64,000 nt of DNA, from contig NC_065408.1 of the NCBI RefSeq assembly GCF_024362695.1, positions 5,704,001 through 5,768,000 on the forward strand, written 5' to 3'. Source of the DNA: Pectinophora gossypiella. Taxonomy: Eukaryota > Arthropoda > Insecta > Lepidoptera > Gelechiidae. Position 1 is the stretch's first letter, and every line of letters starts with the position of its first letter. Shown here in pieces: positions 11,071 to 25,600 of this stretch. The position numbers and the translations under genes are program-made. The notes beneath the pieces are model-generated. The model had not been told where the DNA came from and searched no databases. It was given only the letters and a program-made list of their open reading frames with translations.

Positions 11071-13577
11071 TGTATATGTTACTATAGTAGATACAGGTAA
11101 TTATCAGGATAGGTCCGATGTTCTTTTTCGTGAACATTATATACAATAATACGTACGAATTAAGTAGACACTAAGCGTTATGAGGGTCGCATACTGCCGA
11201 CATGTCTAGTTACATTGTACGGGTTAGCGATCAATTTCTTATAGCTTCTAAATTCAAAATTCCAAATACATTCTTTCACCAAACGAATTCGTACTCTGAA
11301 TAAGATTTCAGTTTCAAAAAGCGCATTACGTCATGACGTTAAAAAACGTAAAATAAAAGACGAAAATATCGGGTGTCAGAGTCAGTACCGGTTTATTCCG
11401 GTATTATATTATGGCCGGTGAAGCGTATTACTGGGAAAGGTAGATAAACACTGGAACCCTTGCGGTGATGACTGCCAGTAGCTGCTTCAAGCCAACACAG
11501 AGTGGAATTAGGGGATTACTAGGGGTACCCTTTTACGACATATAATCAGAATAGTTATATCTGTTATCAGCATGAAATAGAAACTTATAAACGTTTTGTT
11601 TACCGTCTCGACTGTTCCGATATATCGCCATATTTCCCCACAATGATTCAGCATTCGGTGTCTTTCGATCCCACATTTCCGTACTGCCCTAAAAAACTAT
11701 TTAAGAAAATTACAGAAATCCTAGAAGTAAAAGGCCTGAATACTTGCCTGTTGCACGGCTTTCATATAGAATATATTATCAGATTTAGGATTTGGTTTCA
11801 CGTAGCGAGATAGAACAGGAGAGAGTCAAAGTTCATTAGACAAGAAATTGCAGTCACTCTTGTAGTGGAACGCCTCTTACTCTTCGATAGGCATTAGACT
11901 ACCTAATTGGTTAATAGCGCTCTGTTGGCGGACGTTTAAGACATGCTAGCAGCATGTAAAGCTTGCTATTCGTTTCTGATTGTGTAAAAATTGTGGTAGA
12001 ATGTAAATTGTGTGCTTCTGTTGAAAATGTACTTGCTCTTCGAAGCGCCTACCAGAATCTTTTAGCAAACTTAATATTTGTTTTATTGCTATTATTTTTA
12101 ATAATTTTATAAATAAAAAATTACACGTTATTTAAACATCCTGCATAATTATCACACAGTTTCCACATAACGTACTTGTCCATTACAAACCCAGGCATCC
12201 ATTACCTTAACTCTGCTTGAATAATGGACCTTTAATTTCGCCTAACATCTCAATCTTAAGGTTCATTATGGAATTCATTCAACTTTTCAAGACAATGTAA
12301 ATCATGACTCGGTTCACTATAAACAATGGGTATGGCCATAAAGATAACAGGGAAGGTGAAAGGTGGCCCACATTAATCTCGGGGTAGTAGCGTTTGTTCA
12401 GCTGACAGCGTTCATTAGGGTACAAAAGCGGAGTCTATCAGCTAGTTTCCGTGGAGCTATGCCGAACAAATTGGTGGCGTAATGTGGGGGTGCGGACAAT
12501 GGCCGTGGTGCCGCTTGCTAGTGCCATAGTGTGAGCGTGCTCTTTGTGCCAAGGAAACAAAAGATGTAGCAGGTTGGTCTTCTTGCTTCAAAGCGTAGAG
12601 GCAAGCTTAAGATTTAAACTAATTTGTGACTTTACACCACTATATAGGTCGGTCTTGGAAAACTATGGCAAGTGGGTTGGCGATATGCCCAGGCACCTGC
12701 AGCAATCGTGGCCGTAGGATGGAGTACGAATTGACTCCACTGATGACTTAACACCAGAAACAGAATCAATTTCGTCATGACGGAATAAGCAGTGTTTTGT
12801 GTCCAGGATATAAACTTCGCATGTTGATCTGTTTCAGTTGCTGCGTTACTGCTTCCATGATGCTATATTTACCTACTTCTGCGCGGCTTTCATGTGTCGA
12901 ATCAGGATTACTTATTTGAAAAAAGAACCTTATTTGTCTTTAAGTTGATCGTGAACCTGCACCACTGCGTGTATATACTTACTGTTTTCATCAAATTACT
13001 TGTTCTGTGGCTATTTTTTACCAAGTATTGTTGCGCGCATTATACATACATGTAGGTATTAAAATTTTAGTGTCATAAGTAAAGGTGATTTCATGGGTTC
13101 CACCAAATCTCAAATGCCAATGCCATCAAGTTTCGAATAAAATTTGCGCTAGTTGGAGCTCTTCGTGACAGTGGACAACTGGCCCACAGTCCAGAGTATC
13201 TTAGGGCCAGTTCTCTCCCAACCCCAATTTTCATGTGTTTCGAACCCACAATTATATTTTTTCCAGTACTTAATCAGATTGAGAAAATGTTTTCGAGGCA
13301 CATTTACTTGACACGCCATTAAAATTCAAACCAAATGTGCGCTAGATGGAGCCCTACGTGACAGTAGACAACTGGCCACAGTCCAGAGTATCTTAAATTC
13401 TCCCCCAACTCCAATTTTCATGGATTTCGAACCCACAACATTTGCATAGATATTAAAATGTGATGAAATTAATTCATTCGTTTCGTTTTGTTTTCGCTTA
13501 GTTTTATTGTTAATTTAAGTTTGTGAATCCATAGTTTTTAAAGGTTTTGAAAATTGATAATAAAGTAAAACAAAAAA
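11070..13577. other. intergenic, no gene seen
   Basis: Downstream of the serpin 3' end. An imperfect direct repeat of about 170 bases (13,075-13,250 and 13,275-13,440; gccctacgtgacagtagacaactgg type) is the only structure noted. No ORF of interest. Confidence 0.5.
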
Positions 13578-13671
13578 TATATATGAAAATTACAAATTTT
13601 ATTCATCATTATAAAAATATGGCAACAATTTCTCAATATTATTTCGTCATATTTCGTATTTATTTTACGAT
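13578..13671 (-). other. serpin-1: candidate shared 3'UTR exon (exon 10)
   Basis: Non-coding. A strong acceptor (attttttatttttcag) ends at 13,672, and AATAAA lies about 70 bases on, at 13,598-13,603. M. sexta serpin-1 has a terminal 3'UTR exon after its exon 9 array, and several copies here end TAG|GTA, so such an exon is expected. The cleavage point is estimated. A second, weaker acceptor (ctattctag, exon from 14,390) is an alternative start. Confidence 0.55.
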
Positions 13672-16600
13672 CTGAAAAATAAAAAATATATTAGTAAATG
13701 GACACACAACAATATTTTTCGAAAACAGAATAAAACTGACGGACGGGGGAATTCAAAAACAAAAATAATTTAACATGAATTTTAAACTTAGGTATATTTT
13801 GAACAAAATTCATGTCATCATTATACTTTGAAAATTATAGAAAATATTAAAAGAGACACAAATTATAGTTTTCGAATATACTTAACTAAGTCATGCACCA
13901 ACCACCAATAATTATAATATTTTGTAACAGGTAATACCGTCCACCGTTACGTCATTTTCAATTCACATGCATCAGACAATTCCATAAAATCATGCAGTTA
14001 AGGCAGTCAAACAATATATCACAACACAAAAACAGAACATTCAAAATTACAGCACAATTAAGCTTTATGGACATTTAAATATATACTCTAGGTAAAAGCT
14101 TTCACGTAAAAAACTCATCAATACTGTAGGATTGTTTTTAAATTTCAATATTATATGCACAAGACTCCAGCAGTTGGATAGTAATAAAAAAAATGTGAAC
14201 AAAAACATGTAGGATGATACCTTGATTGTAATAAACTGTTAAGGGTATACTAATTACCCTAAACTTATAGACAGAGTTAAGCGAACAGCTGACGAAAGTA
14301 TATTTATAATATGTATTGTTATTATGATATCCGTAATTATAATGTATTCGTCTGTATTGGTAAGGAATAAACACCCAGTCTGGCGACAGACTAGAATAGA
14401 TTTTGCGTCGATAAGTGTGATTACCACCCTAAGCGAAACTGTCGTTTAGACGATTTTGCAGACTGTTTATCAAGGTTTTATTATGGTCGGATATTTGATA
14501 ATTCGCAAATAATAAGTCCGATTACGCAATAGATCTTATAGGATTATTCTTGTAGTTGAATGAGTCGATCGTTTTGTTATGCTAACTATAAAGTTCAGTA
14601 TGATGTTACTTTTAATAATTGTGAAGATTTGTACTTGCAGTAGAAGTACGTTTCTAGTGCAATGTTTAGACTTTACAACTTTTTAACCTTTAACTTTTTT
14701 CTCATGCGTTTTTGTGCTGATTTTAAACTAGGCTTAAAAAATATTGATTGAATTAAAATTCTGTGTTGTAGGTGAGAATGAGTTACGCCCGGTATGATTT
14801 TTCATGCTATTTTTCGTCCCAAAAATTGTGATTAATCTTTGCTTCTGTTTTATTTTTATCTTTAGGTGATTCGTCTAAATAGATTGTGTTAGACCATTAT
14901 CGTTCAAGATCCAGCAGATACTTAGATTAATGTTTGAATCGATTTGTGAATAAGTTTCTTTACTTAAGTATCTTTATTTGGAAAAACATATCCGCGAAGG
15001 GTTTTTATCATGGATTAATTATGAACTTAAAATAAACAGGAGCAAAGATGAATCAGATGAGCCTTATAAACCATAATTAACTATCATTTTTAAGCAGTTT
15101 TGAATGATACTTTACATGTTTCTTATTGTAAGTAGGCGGCAGATTTTGACTAAATTCTTTAAACTAAGATGTTATTTGACCAGGCTTCCGCTGAATATAG
15201 AGATGTCTTTATATCTTATATAGAATAAGAATGGTCGGTCAGCTATAAACTCTACTTGTGGAGAGTAAAAAAGGCTTCGCGATTCTAGCACGACCTCTGA
15301 AAATATTATAAAACAACGATTAAATAAAGTTACTCACGACTGCATTTACTAGGTGACATTTTTTATATTATTTTTATTACAGAATGGGATTTGCAACAGG
15401 TGAAACACAGGAAGTTTTGAGAGCTTGCACCCTTTTATATGTCATGTTATGTTAGTGGGCTCGGTTTTTCGCATTTAGACATGTAGGCAAGTCAATAATA
15501 ATGTTTGAAATAATCGTAAAGATGAAAAAACATGGCAACAAAAACTTGGGCGGGACATGTCTGCCGTATGCATTCGCAGAAGTGGGCCAAAATTACATCT
15601 GATTGGTCCCCACAGGGTCGTCGCGTCGACGACGAGGCAGACCACGACGACGGTGGAGGGACGAGCTGAACGCCTTCCGGCACACTTGGCATAACGATGC
15701 TCAAGACAGGGAGGGTTGAAAAGAGAAAGGGGAGGCCTTTGCCCTGCAAAACATTTTATTTTAACGACTATAACATCTTTATTTGAGGGAACGTACTTAT
15801 ACTACATAATATAATGTATACGTATTTACAACACGGTTTGGACGGGTATTTTTTTTAATAAAAAAGCAAATTAAAAAAAAACCTATAAGGTGTCTTATTC
15901 ACAGGATTTTTTTATGACAGAAATCCATAGAGGAACGAAACACATAGGTAGAGAGTGTAGACATGTGTCACATAGTGTAGATTAATGGAAAATTGAGTCC
16001 TTATGATGTACTAGGTACTACCCACATGGCGTGAAAGGACTAAAAGTCAAACGACCAAAACATCACAATACGACAGGTATATAATAGATAGTATAGTATA
16101 GATAGCTATATAGATATAGTCATTTGTACCTTTTAATATTATTAGTGTTTATTTTTTACGAAAAATAAATGTAATAGATTGTTCGCTGATGGTTAAAATT
16201 AACCAGTGCTGTAATCAGGAAAATATATTAAAACTTGGAAAATATATTAAAATATATTAAAGCGTTGCAATATTTGAGTGATACCATGAAAATATTTGAT
16301 ATTTACTATAAATCCTTCATAAATGGATATATTTTTACAAATAAGAATTTGCATTAAACAAAAATATGGTTAAAATCTGAACTATGCAAATATACCTAGA
16401 AATGACAAGTCCCGGAGAACAAAACCTTTTCCTCTAAGGTTATCATAAAACTGAATGGATGGTTTGCGTGAAACTCTTCTTCCCCAATATCACTGATTTT
16501 CATTAAAATTATGTCTGAAAAAAATGTATTGAAAAATATATTTATATATACAAAAAATATATAACTAATTATGGTAATTGTCATTGTAATTGTCTTGACT

Positions 16601-19600
16601 GTAATACTATGTGTGTAGGTAGTGTAATAAATATTATGAAAATAGACAAAAGGATTAAAAATACAATAAAAAATGTATTTTATATATTAATATATTGTTT
16701 GTACTGTGAGTTGGATCGCAGGATTTTACTCGATTATAAAGGCGTTTTTTTATCACAAAAGAACTTTTTCGCCATGACTTATTGGAATTTGAATTTATTA
16801 CTACTTCTATTTCTTTTTGCTTTTCCTGTATATTATTTATTTCAACGTTTGTGGATTGATTATAATTAAGATGAACGCCCCATGCAATAAATGTATTTAG
16901 TTTTAGGTATTGAAAGTACCTAATAATGCATTATATAAAAGCAATATGCATATGCGAATGAAATGCTTGGAATATTTGTCATAAAACTCAAAAAAACTAG
17001 TGGTATAATGGCGACATATTCCATACAAAATCCAGGGTTCTTAAAGATCTTCCTCTCTAATTTCACCTGAATCTACATAGTGGGATGGCAACGGAGTTAT
17101 TAAGAATTAGAATATTTTCTAATACAATAATATTTTATATTATTAATATTAGTAATATTTCTTATGTTCGAATTATTATTCCAAAACAGTTTTTAATTTG
17201 TCAATACTTTCATAGATTTGCCTCGAAATATATTACTTAACATATTTCTTGTTGCAAGTGTAATGGGTTTAGGGCTGTCACCTAATTATAAAAGACAATC
17301 ATATACGATAGTGCTTAAATGGGTGCAAACCTTGGCTCATGCATTGTCTGAGAAGATTATAATTATGTCAGAGAAACGGCCTCGAGTTGAGCGATAAGTT
17401 AGATCATTTGACACGTGTGATAATGTGCACCAGCGGCATAGTGTCGCATTAACTCATTTGACAACTTGAGATAAAATTTCACTTAACGTCCAATTTTAGA
17501 CGTGACTGGGATTATATTTACGTTTTAGTCAAACGCGTGCTGTATGCTCAGAGAAGAACGTAAAAGCTATATGCACCTTGAATATTTTAGAAGCGTAAAA
17601 AACCGATAGTAGTCTACCTAGGGGTGGTAAACGCCAGTAAACGATAGGGTATTTTTAGTACAAAGCAGAAATACAAAAGGACGATCAGCGTCGAACACTG
17701 CTTTCGGTATTGCCATAGGTCTGATGTACCATTCTGAAAATAAGATATTATATTATATACATAAACAGCCTCTATTGAGGTCTGAGAGGCTCTTGCACAG
17801 TTATAAGGAGACATAATGTCTGAGAGGAACGGCCCGGAGTTGATCTAATGTGAGTTAGGGATATTTCGAATGAAAGTATATGCACCAGAAGTATACGGTG
17901 TTTTATTATCTGCAGTTTGTTTAGTCAGATACGTGCTATATTTCTAATCGTCTTTATGCTATTATATTCTATTGTCATCCCACTTGATTAAATTAGGTGT
18001 AATCATACCTAAGGGTGGTAAACGCCACTAAATAATGCAGTATATTTATTACAACTAAGTAGGAATATAAATGAACGATTCGCTTCGAACACTGCCTTTG
18101 GTATTGGCGCCTGTAGTTTGACGACCCATTCTGTAATTAAGATATTTCATAACATGCATACATAAACAGCCTTTGTACGCATCTGTGGAGTATACTCCAT
18201 CACGATGCTCTACACTCTCGTTTGATTTGGTAGTTAAATGTGTCTTTGTCAATGATGTTGATCAATCGATAGCAAAAATCGAATTATGATGGAATTATAA
18301 TAAATCACATTTTCTTATCCTTGTGTTTAGTGCATTCTGTGCGAATATGAATAAAAATAAATTATGTAAAAAGATATAAAATTATATAATATATAATTAT
18401 GTATTGTATATTTTACACTTTCTTGGTTTGGGAAATGCAGAATTTAGCAGATTTTTTGTAAAATGCGTAGATTTTTTTAAACAATTATCATGCTTTTTAC
18501 CTTCACCACATATAATTCATAGTATGCTACAGTTTTGATTGTTTTTATTTATAATATTAAACCCAATGAATGTAAGAGACGGAACCGGGAGGGTTGCGAG
18601 CTTTGGAGCGGGAGTTTGTATGAAAAATGACGGTTTTTTAAAACGTGTGCATACAAACTTCAAGTAGGGTCACGAGCAACATTTACACAATTTAGTACCA
18701 TGTCACATTAAACTTATTTGACAAATTGCAACGAAAGTCTTACTAAATGTCAAACACGTTAATGCGAAAGGGTCTGATAGCGGGTAAGTGGATGATATAG
18801 TACGTAGTAGAACTTTACAAAAAAGACTGATCGGAACGCTCCCAGTGCTGAATCTGTGTTGTAAGTTTTATTAAAAAAATAATTAATTATTAAGCTCAAA
18901 ATTGTAGCACACATGTTTTTTAAGAACACATTTTCAAAACAATTTCAATTTCCGAACATCGAAATGAATCGTGCCAAAAATATCAGAAATACTTTACGTG
19001 AATTTAGTTTTTATGTCAGTTAATAAATTTTCCAAAGAATGTATCGGCTTCAATAGTTTCAATGGCAAAAAGAAACGGGCGGTCGACGATGAATTCTTTA
19101 GGAATCTTCAACATTTTTGTTATCATGTGAAATTCTGTAAAATTACATTACATAAACTCACGGCTATATTCATATTTAGGCTAGTCATACATCCACGCTT
19201 TACCGAGCTTTCTGTTCTGTATTATACTTATAAACTTAAATTAAATATTAATGCAAGTGACGATATGTAGGCATATTACAAGTAGATACACTAAATAGCA
19301 AGCCAAACTTTCCATGGTGTATGTATTGGTGATCAACTCAAACCCAGAGTGCGCGTTTCCATAATATTTGAGAGGTTTGGATTTTTTTTCGAACGTGTAC
19401 GCACGGGACGAATTGGTACGAAAAAACGTCTAAAATGCGACGGCGAAACAGGTACGAAGATCTTCCAGGGTTAGCCAAGTAGCAAATGAATATAACAATC
19501 GACAGTTTTTTTAACGTGCCTTATTGTAGATTTTCCGTAAATGACATTAAATTCTCGGCCGGAACACTCGATCAGATATTAAACATTACATGTCATAATC

Positions 19601-22600
19601 TTACATCCATGGCAAGATCAACTAATTAACTACACCTCACCGAGCTTTCTGTTATACCAACGTGATAGGTGGTGAATGGTAATGGCGAGATAGTGAAAAC
19701 TGCACTTAGTATAGATTAAAAACTCATTGGTCTAAGTCCGGTATATGACATGACATTTCCTCTTATGTCACTTCCACTGTTGACTATTATAATTGTTTGT
19801 AACTTGGCTAAGCCCCTTTTTTTAACGGTGGCAAATGCGTTACGCATATCACGCCATCCGGGGGGTTGGAGGGACGTGGGTTTTTGGTATTTAGGACTCC
19901 CCGGGTGGTTCCACCCGGTATACCCACTAAAACCCAACGGAGTTCCAGCCTGCACCAGTTGGCGGCACATATTCGTCCTTGTGCCCTAACATGTGTGTCA
20001 TAACATGTCCTCTTATGTCAATCCTACTGTCGATTGTCATAAGGCCAAGGCTAAGGCTAAGGGCTAAGGCCCCTGGGGTAATATTAAACTATAATTATCC
20101 GTCCCTATGATGCTGAGGTGGTTAAAATAGAATATTAAGCGTATCTACATCGACTTGAAGGTTATTTAAGCGCATAAGCGTAAGGTGTTAAGCTGAGCAT
20201 TAACACATTGACAAGGCAATATTACATTTTGCCTTTTTATAACTGTTAATATAGTACCTTATTATAGTAGGATCGTACTACGGTAATGTGGACTCTAAGC
20301 TTGGTACACTCCACCAAATAAAGGTGTTTTGTCTCTGGTTAGCAAAAATACGAAGGGATGGTCAGCGTTGAACGTATACTTTTGTTCGTTAACAGTTGCA
20401 GATAGATACGCTATACCAAACTCTGAAAATAAATAACTTGGAATAAAAATACACATAAGTACTTACTAACAACCACTACGCACATTTTATCTACAAAAAA
20501 AAAATTTGATGCATCTTTACTGATGTGCTACCAACAAATAAAATGTTTTTATTTTTGTATACTTAAATTTATTATAAGTTTAGATTTGACCACAAACTCA
20601 TCTGATGGTGAGTGAGGCCTAAGGTGGAACACGCTCATCTAGTAAATACCTAAACAAGAATTAATTCACGCTTTACAAATCCTAATTCCTACTCAGATTT
20701 TCACGTAATATTCTATTTACAGTTTCGGCGAAAAACAACTGTAATTCCATTCCACCAGATTCGTTACTATAAACGATTAATTTCGTGGAATGTTAACAAA
20801 AAGAAAACGCCAAAAAAGAAAACGGGTCTAAAATGCCACATTTTACAATTCATCTAAGAAAGCAATTTTGCTATTTGACATTTGCAATATTTCTTTTTTA
20901 GATGAATGTTTCGACGTGGTCTTTTTAACCCCCTGAACAACAATAAATAAGATACGACTCCAGTCAATCCAAGGACAAATTAAATAACAAGTAAAAATAC
21001 CTAGTTTAGCATAATATTTTGATGAGGACATTATGATATTGGTCTCCGTAAGATGACGCAAAGACGCGATGACATTCAATACATTATTACATGAACCCAG
21101 ATTTAAGTCCAACCTTACATATAGCGCTAAGATTGCATTTAAGCCTGCCTAATGCAAAGCCACCGGCCAAAAGCTAAATAATATTTTCTTTTTTATTCAG
21201 GTACCTAGGGATGATATACTCCGCTAAATAATACATTGTCGCTTTCGTTGAGCAAAAATATGAAAGGATGATCGGCGTGGAAGACAATTTGTTCGGTTGC
21301 CACTAAAGTAAATGTTTCTACTTCAAATTCTGAAAACAATAATTAAGTACTTTAAATAGTATTGCGACTAAGACCGTACCTACCGTGGTTGTGAATACAA
21401 CCACAGATTAGGTAATAGTTGGTTATTTGACTACCTAATAGATAACATATCTACTCATAAAAATAATCTTATTTTTAAGTTTTATTTTTATTTTATTTAA
21501 AAATAATAAAGTTATAACACTATTCTAATTAATTTTGGTGCGATAAAGTATATTTGAATTTGATTTCTATCTGTACAAATAATTCGTACGTGTTTTATAG
21601 TTATTAACTAGGTCAACAAAACTATGCTTCATTTGCAAAGAGCAAGACGGGAAAGGAGTAGACATATTATGACTGAATCTTAAATGAAGCTTTTTAAACT
21701 TGGACGTAGCATTATTCTTATTCTATGGCTTGGACCAAACCCATCAGAAAAAAACTTCGACATAAGGTAAATGATTAAGTACCTATATGGTGCCGCATAA
21801 ATCAGATTATTTATTTATTATTATCTAAGTGGTTCCCAAATATATTATTTACCGTGTGTATTATTTACAACTAGAGAGAGTTCAAGTTCGCGTAACGTGT
21901 ATAGGCAAATTATTGAAGGCCTTAAAATTACGCTCTTAAGTGGGAACGTTACGATTCGATTAGACGAAATATAATTAAGTCAATAAAGCAGGAGTTTCTG
22001 AACTTCTTATTTGTCAGGGACTCTTATTTAGTTCTCTTCTTCTTTAGTTTGATGATCTTCTTATTTAGTTTGAACATAAAAAGCTTTAGATTTCTTTATA
22101 ATAATATGATGGAAATATTTATTTGCGCCACTCAAGTTTCTGATTTTAAATGACATAAAAAACTACCCCTACAAAAGAAAAAAAAAAACATCAAAATAGG
22201 ACTTCTCTCTGGCAATTTAGAACTGAAATCCTTCATTGACTCCACTATAACACCTATATTGTGTTTAGGATTCCGTGAACCCATACAGACAACTTTGCGT
22301 ATGTAAGCGAACCACTTATACCACTACCATAGAAAACCCGCTATTATATATCGAGTTATTGTACTATTGTCATAGAAAATTTAAAATGTTTTTTTTTTAT
22401 CGTTACGCTTTGTGCTTCGGAACGTATTATACCAGATTTACAACAAACTTCACTACTCTATAATATTACCTTTAACCCAAACCTGAACCTAATTTGCTTA
22501 AAAAAATTTGAAGCTTCAATCCAACACCATTAGAAAAAGCTAAATATTTATTCGGCTACCTAAGGATGGTATACTCCGCTAAATAATACATTGTCCTTTC

Positions 22601-25600
22601 CTTTGAGAAAGTACACAAAAGGATGGTCAGCATCGAACACAGCTTGCTGATAAACCACTAAACTTGTGGCTACTGCCTCAAATGCTGAAAAAGTAAATAA
22701 AATCCATTGATCTCGTACGCAAACAAACAGACTACTAATCTCTGTAAAAAAAATGTCCGCGGAGCACCTTTTCACTAAGTGACAGCATGTGAAGATTGAA
22801 ATTAGTCGCAATGGGCGCAATGACGACACTTTACAACCGATAAAAAACGAATAAACGAAACGAATTATAAACAAACGAAAAACGAATTTGAATTTTGAAT
22901 TTGATATTGCTCTTTCTTTTATCAACTATAACATTTTGATTTCAGGGAAGGAACGTATACTTTTATTTTAGAAAAAAAAATAGCGATTGTGAATCTATTT
23001 GTTTGTTTGTCAGTGGCACTGATAACATGAAAAGACGTACATGCATAGCGATCGGTGACATAACCTTCCCTTTTGCTTCTCCGCAGTTGGGTAAAAATAT
23101 TACCAAACCCAACCCTTCACATAATTTTCTCTTAAAAATGTCATTTTGTTTGAATCCGACAACCATTGGAAAAATATAAATATTTATTCGGCTACCTAGG
23201 GATGATAAAACGCTAAATAAAACATTGTCGTTTTCTTTGAGCAAATACACGAAAGGTTCGAACACAGCTTGCTGATATGTCACTAAACTTATAACGGCCT
23301 CCGTGGTCCAGTGGTTGAGCGTAAATATAAAAAATATGCAGTAAGTAAGTATATTAAAATAATTAAAACACATAATAACGGGTTTATGTGTTTTAATTAT
23401 GATAATAACCGCGTAAACTTAAAACAATGTAAAAGTATATTAAAAATAAGGAATAAAGTCACCCTACACAAAAATAATAAATAGCACCCAAAAAAGTTAA
23501 AGCACTTTAGATTTTGTCTTTTGAAATTTCAAGACTTATGTCTTTTTATTGTAAATACAAGTGTTTTATAGAAACTCCGAAAATGTCACTCGTGTTCAAA
23601 GTATCTCTTTATGACACTTGAAATTTCGAGGTACTTTGAAATCTAATTCGTATTCTGGGACTATAAAGGATTTGAGGACCAATTTACACTTTATCACTTC
23701 GTAGAATTGTTAATAATTGGGTAAGTATGTTAATCACTCTTCTTCGCTGTAAATATAATAATAGCTTATTGATGTAACAAATAGAATCGTTATTTTACGA
23801 ATAAAAAGTATACACCACGGGTAAAAATACCTACGAATTATAAAGACAATTACAAAATTCATGCGGGACAAAAACACAACACGAAAAAATAATGTCACTA
23901 TACATCTATACAATATTCCCGTATTTCCATAACCTATTCCTGTATATTCTTAGCAATTCAAATAAGAAATCATGCTCAGTCGTCATCAGTTCAATGTGAT
24001 TTGTATATTTGGAAATAGGTCATACAAGTCTTAAAGGATAGAAAAATATTTTTCTATTCAAGTACACTAACTTATGCAATTTATTTAAAAAAAAAAATAA
24101 GTACTCATTATGGCTGGCTGACCCCTGAAATAATGTTGGTGTTACCAACAGTCAATTTGTAGTAGAATGGATGGTCTACCGTGAACACAGGGAAGTAAGG
24201 TTTATACGCGGAACCAGGCAATACAACGAACTCTGAAAATACTTGTTATATTAAGCTATATTGGGCTTTATGACCATGAAATATTTTTTATTTGCTTCGG
24301 ATGGCATTCACTACGTGGCTGGACCATTAAGAAGTGCTATTATAGGACAAAACTAAAATTGTTCTCCGATAATCCTATAATAGAGAACAAAATACTTTTG
24401 ATGCTTGTAAAAAATAATGCATTCATAAACTATTATATTTTATTGATTTAATTAAAACAGAAACTATCGAAAATTGGTTCATTCATTTTTTTATGTATAA
24501 GACTGGTGTGAGGGTGTGTAATTTCCGGTTTTAAGACATTATTATGTGTATTTAAGTTTGAAAAGTGATTTTTATGCGTTACATTTCTGAGTAATTTCAT
24601 GCCTAACCAAACAAACCAAAACTCATGCAGTGTAGGTATTTAGAAAGAAAATTACTCATTCTAAAGATGGCTGACGCCAGAAATAATGATGGTGTCACCA
24701 ATAGTCAGTTCATAGTAAAATGGCCGGTCAACAGTGAACACAGGCAATTTACTCGGGTGTAATGAAAAACCACGCCTAATAAGAAACGCTGAAAAAGACA
24801 GAAAAAACGTTTTTATTTTAATTGGCTATTGGACAGTTTTCGGATAAGTATTCTCTCCCTCAAATAACGAACGAAAAATAATATTATTATAATAATAAAA
24901 AAAATACATTTACAAAAATACTTATTTTATACCTCTTATTTTTTTATTTTCTCGATAAAGCTTTATACTATAATAGAAAAAAATCATATTTTTCTTCATT
25001 GAGTTCAAATTTCGCGCGAAAACGGTTAGTCATGTGACATTTTATCCAGTGACGTCACATTAAGCAAATAAACTGTCAAACAGTATATCTTGAAACCTGA
25101 CAGATAGTTTTTGTTTATTTTGAATAAAAAAATTGATCATAGATAAAAAATGGCATCCTTATTTTGTTAAAATAAAATATTTATGAATTATATTAATAAA
25201 AAAGATTATTACTGGATAATTTTCGTTAAATGATAAACTACCATATCCGACATATTTCATATTTTGTTGTTACAACTGTCAAGTAGACAATTTTGTAGAC
25301 GAGTACTAAAGCGGAAAAAAATCTAAGTCTACGGGTACTACATAAAATGAAAGAAAAGCGTTATTGACGTCGCTTATGTGTATTAAGTGTATTATGAAAT
25401 TATTTGTACAAAAAATAATTCCTGATATACTAATTAAATAACATAGAAATCAAAGATGGGATTTAAGGAAAAAGAATGAAAAGCGTGCGGGCTTTTTCTT
25501 TTTTTTTTCATAAATAATTCACGAATGAATGAATACTTATGACATATCTTCTGTCAGAAGATGAATCAGTATACCGACTAAGTTTTGAAGTTAAGAACAT

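Noticed and set aside
20038..20075. Telomere-like (GGCTAA)n repeats
   Set aside because: Only a few imperfect units (aaggctaagg); not the insect TTAGG repeat.
22685..22925. N-terminal extension of exon 9 copy H as a separate 121-codon gene
   Set aside because: The extension runs through the acceptor into intron sequence; only the part after the AG is serpin-like.
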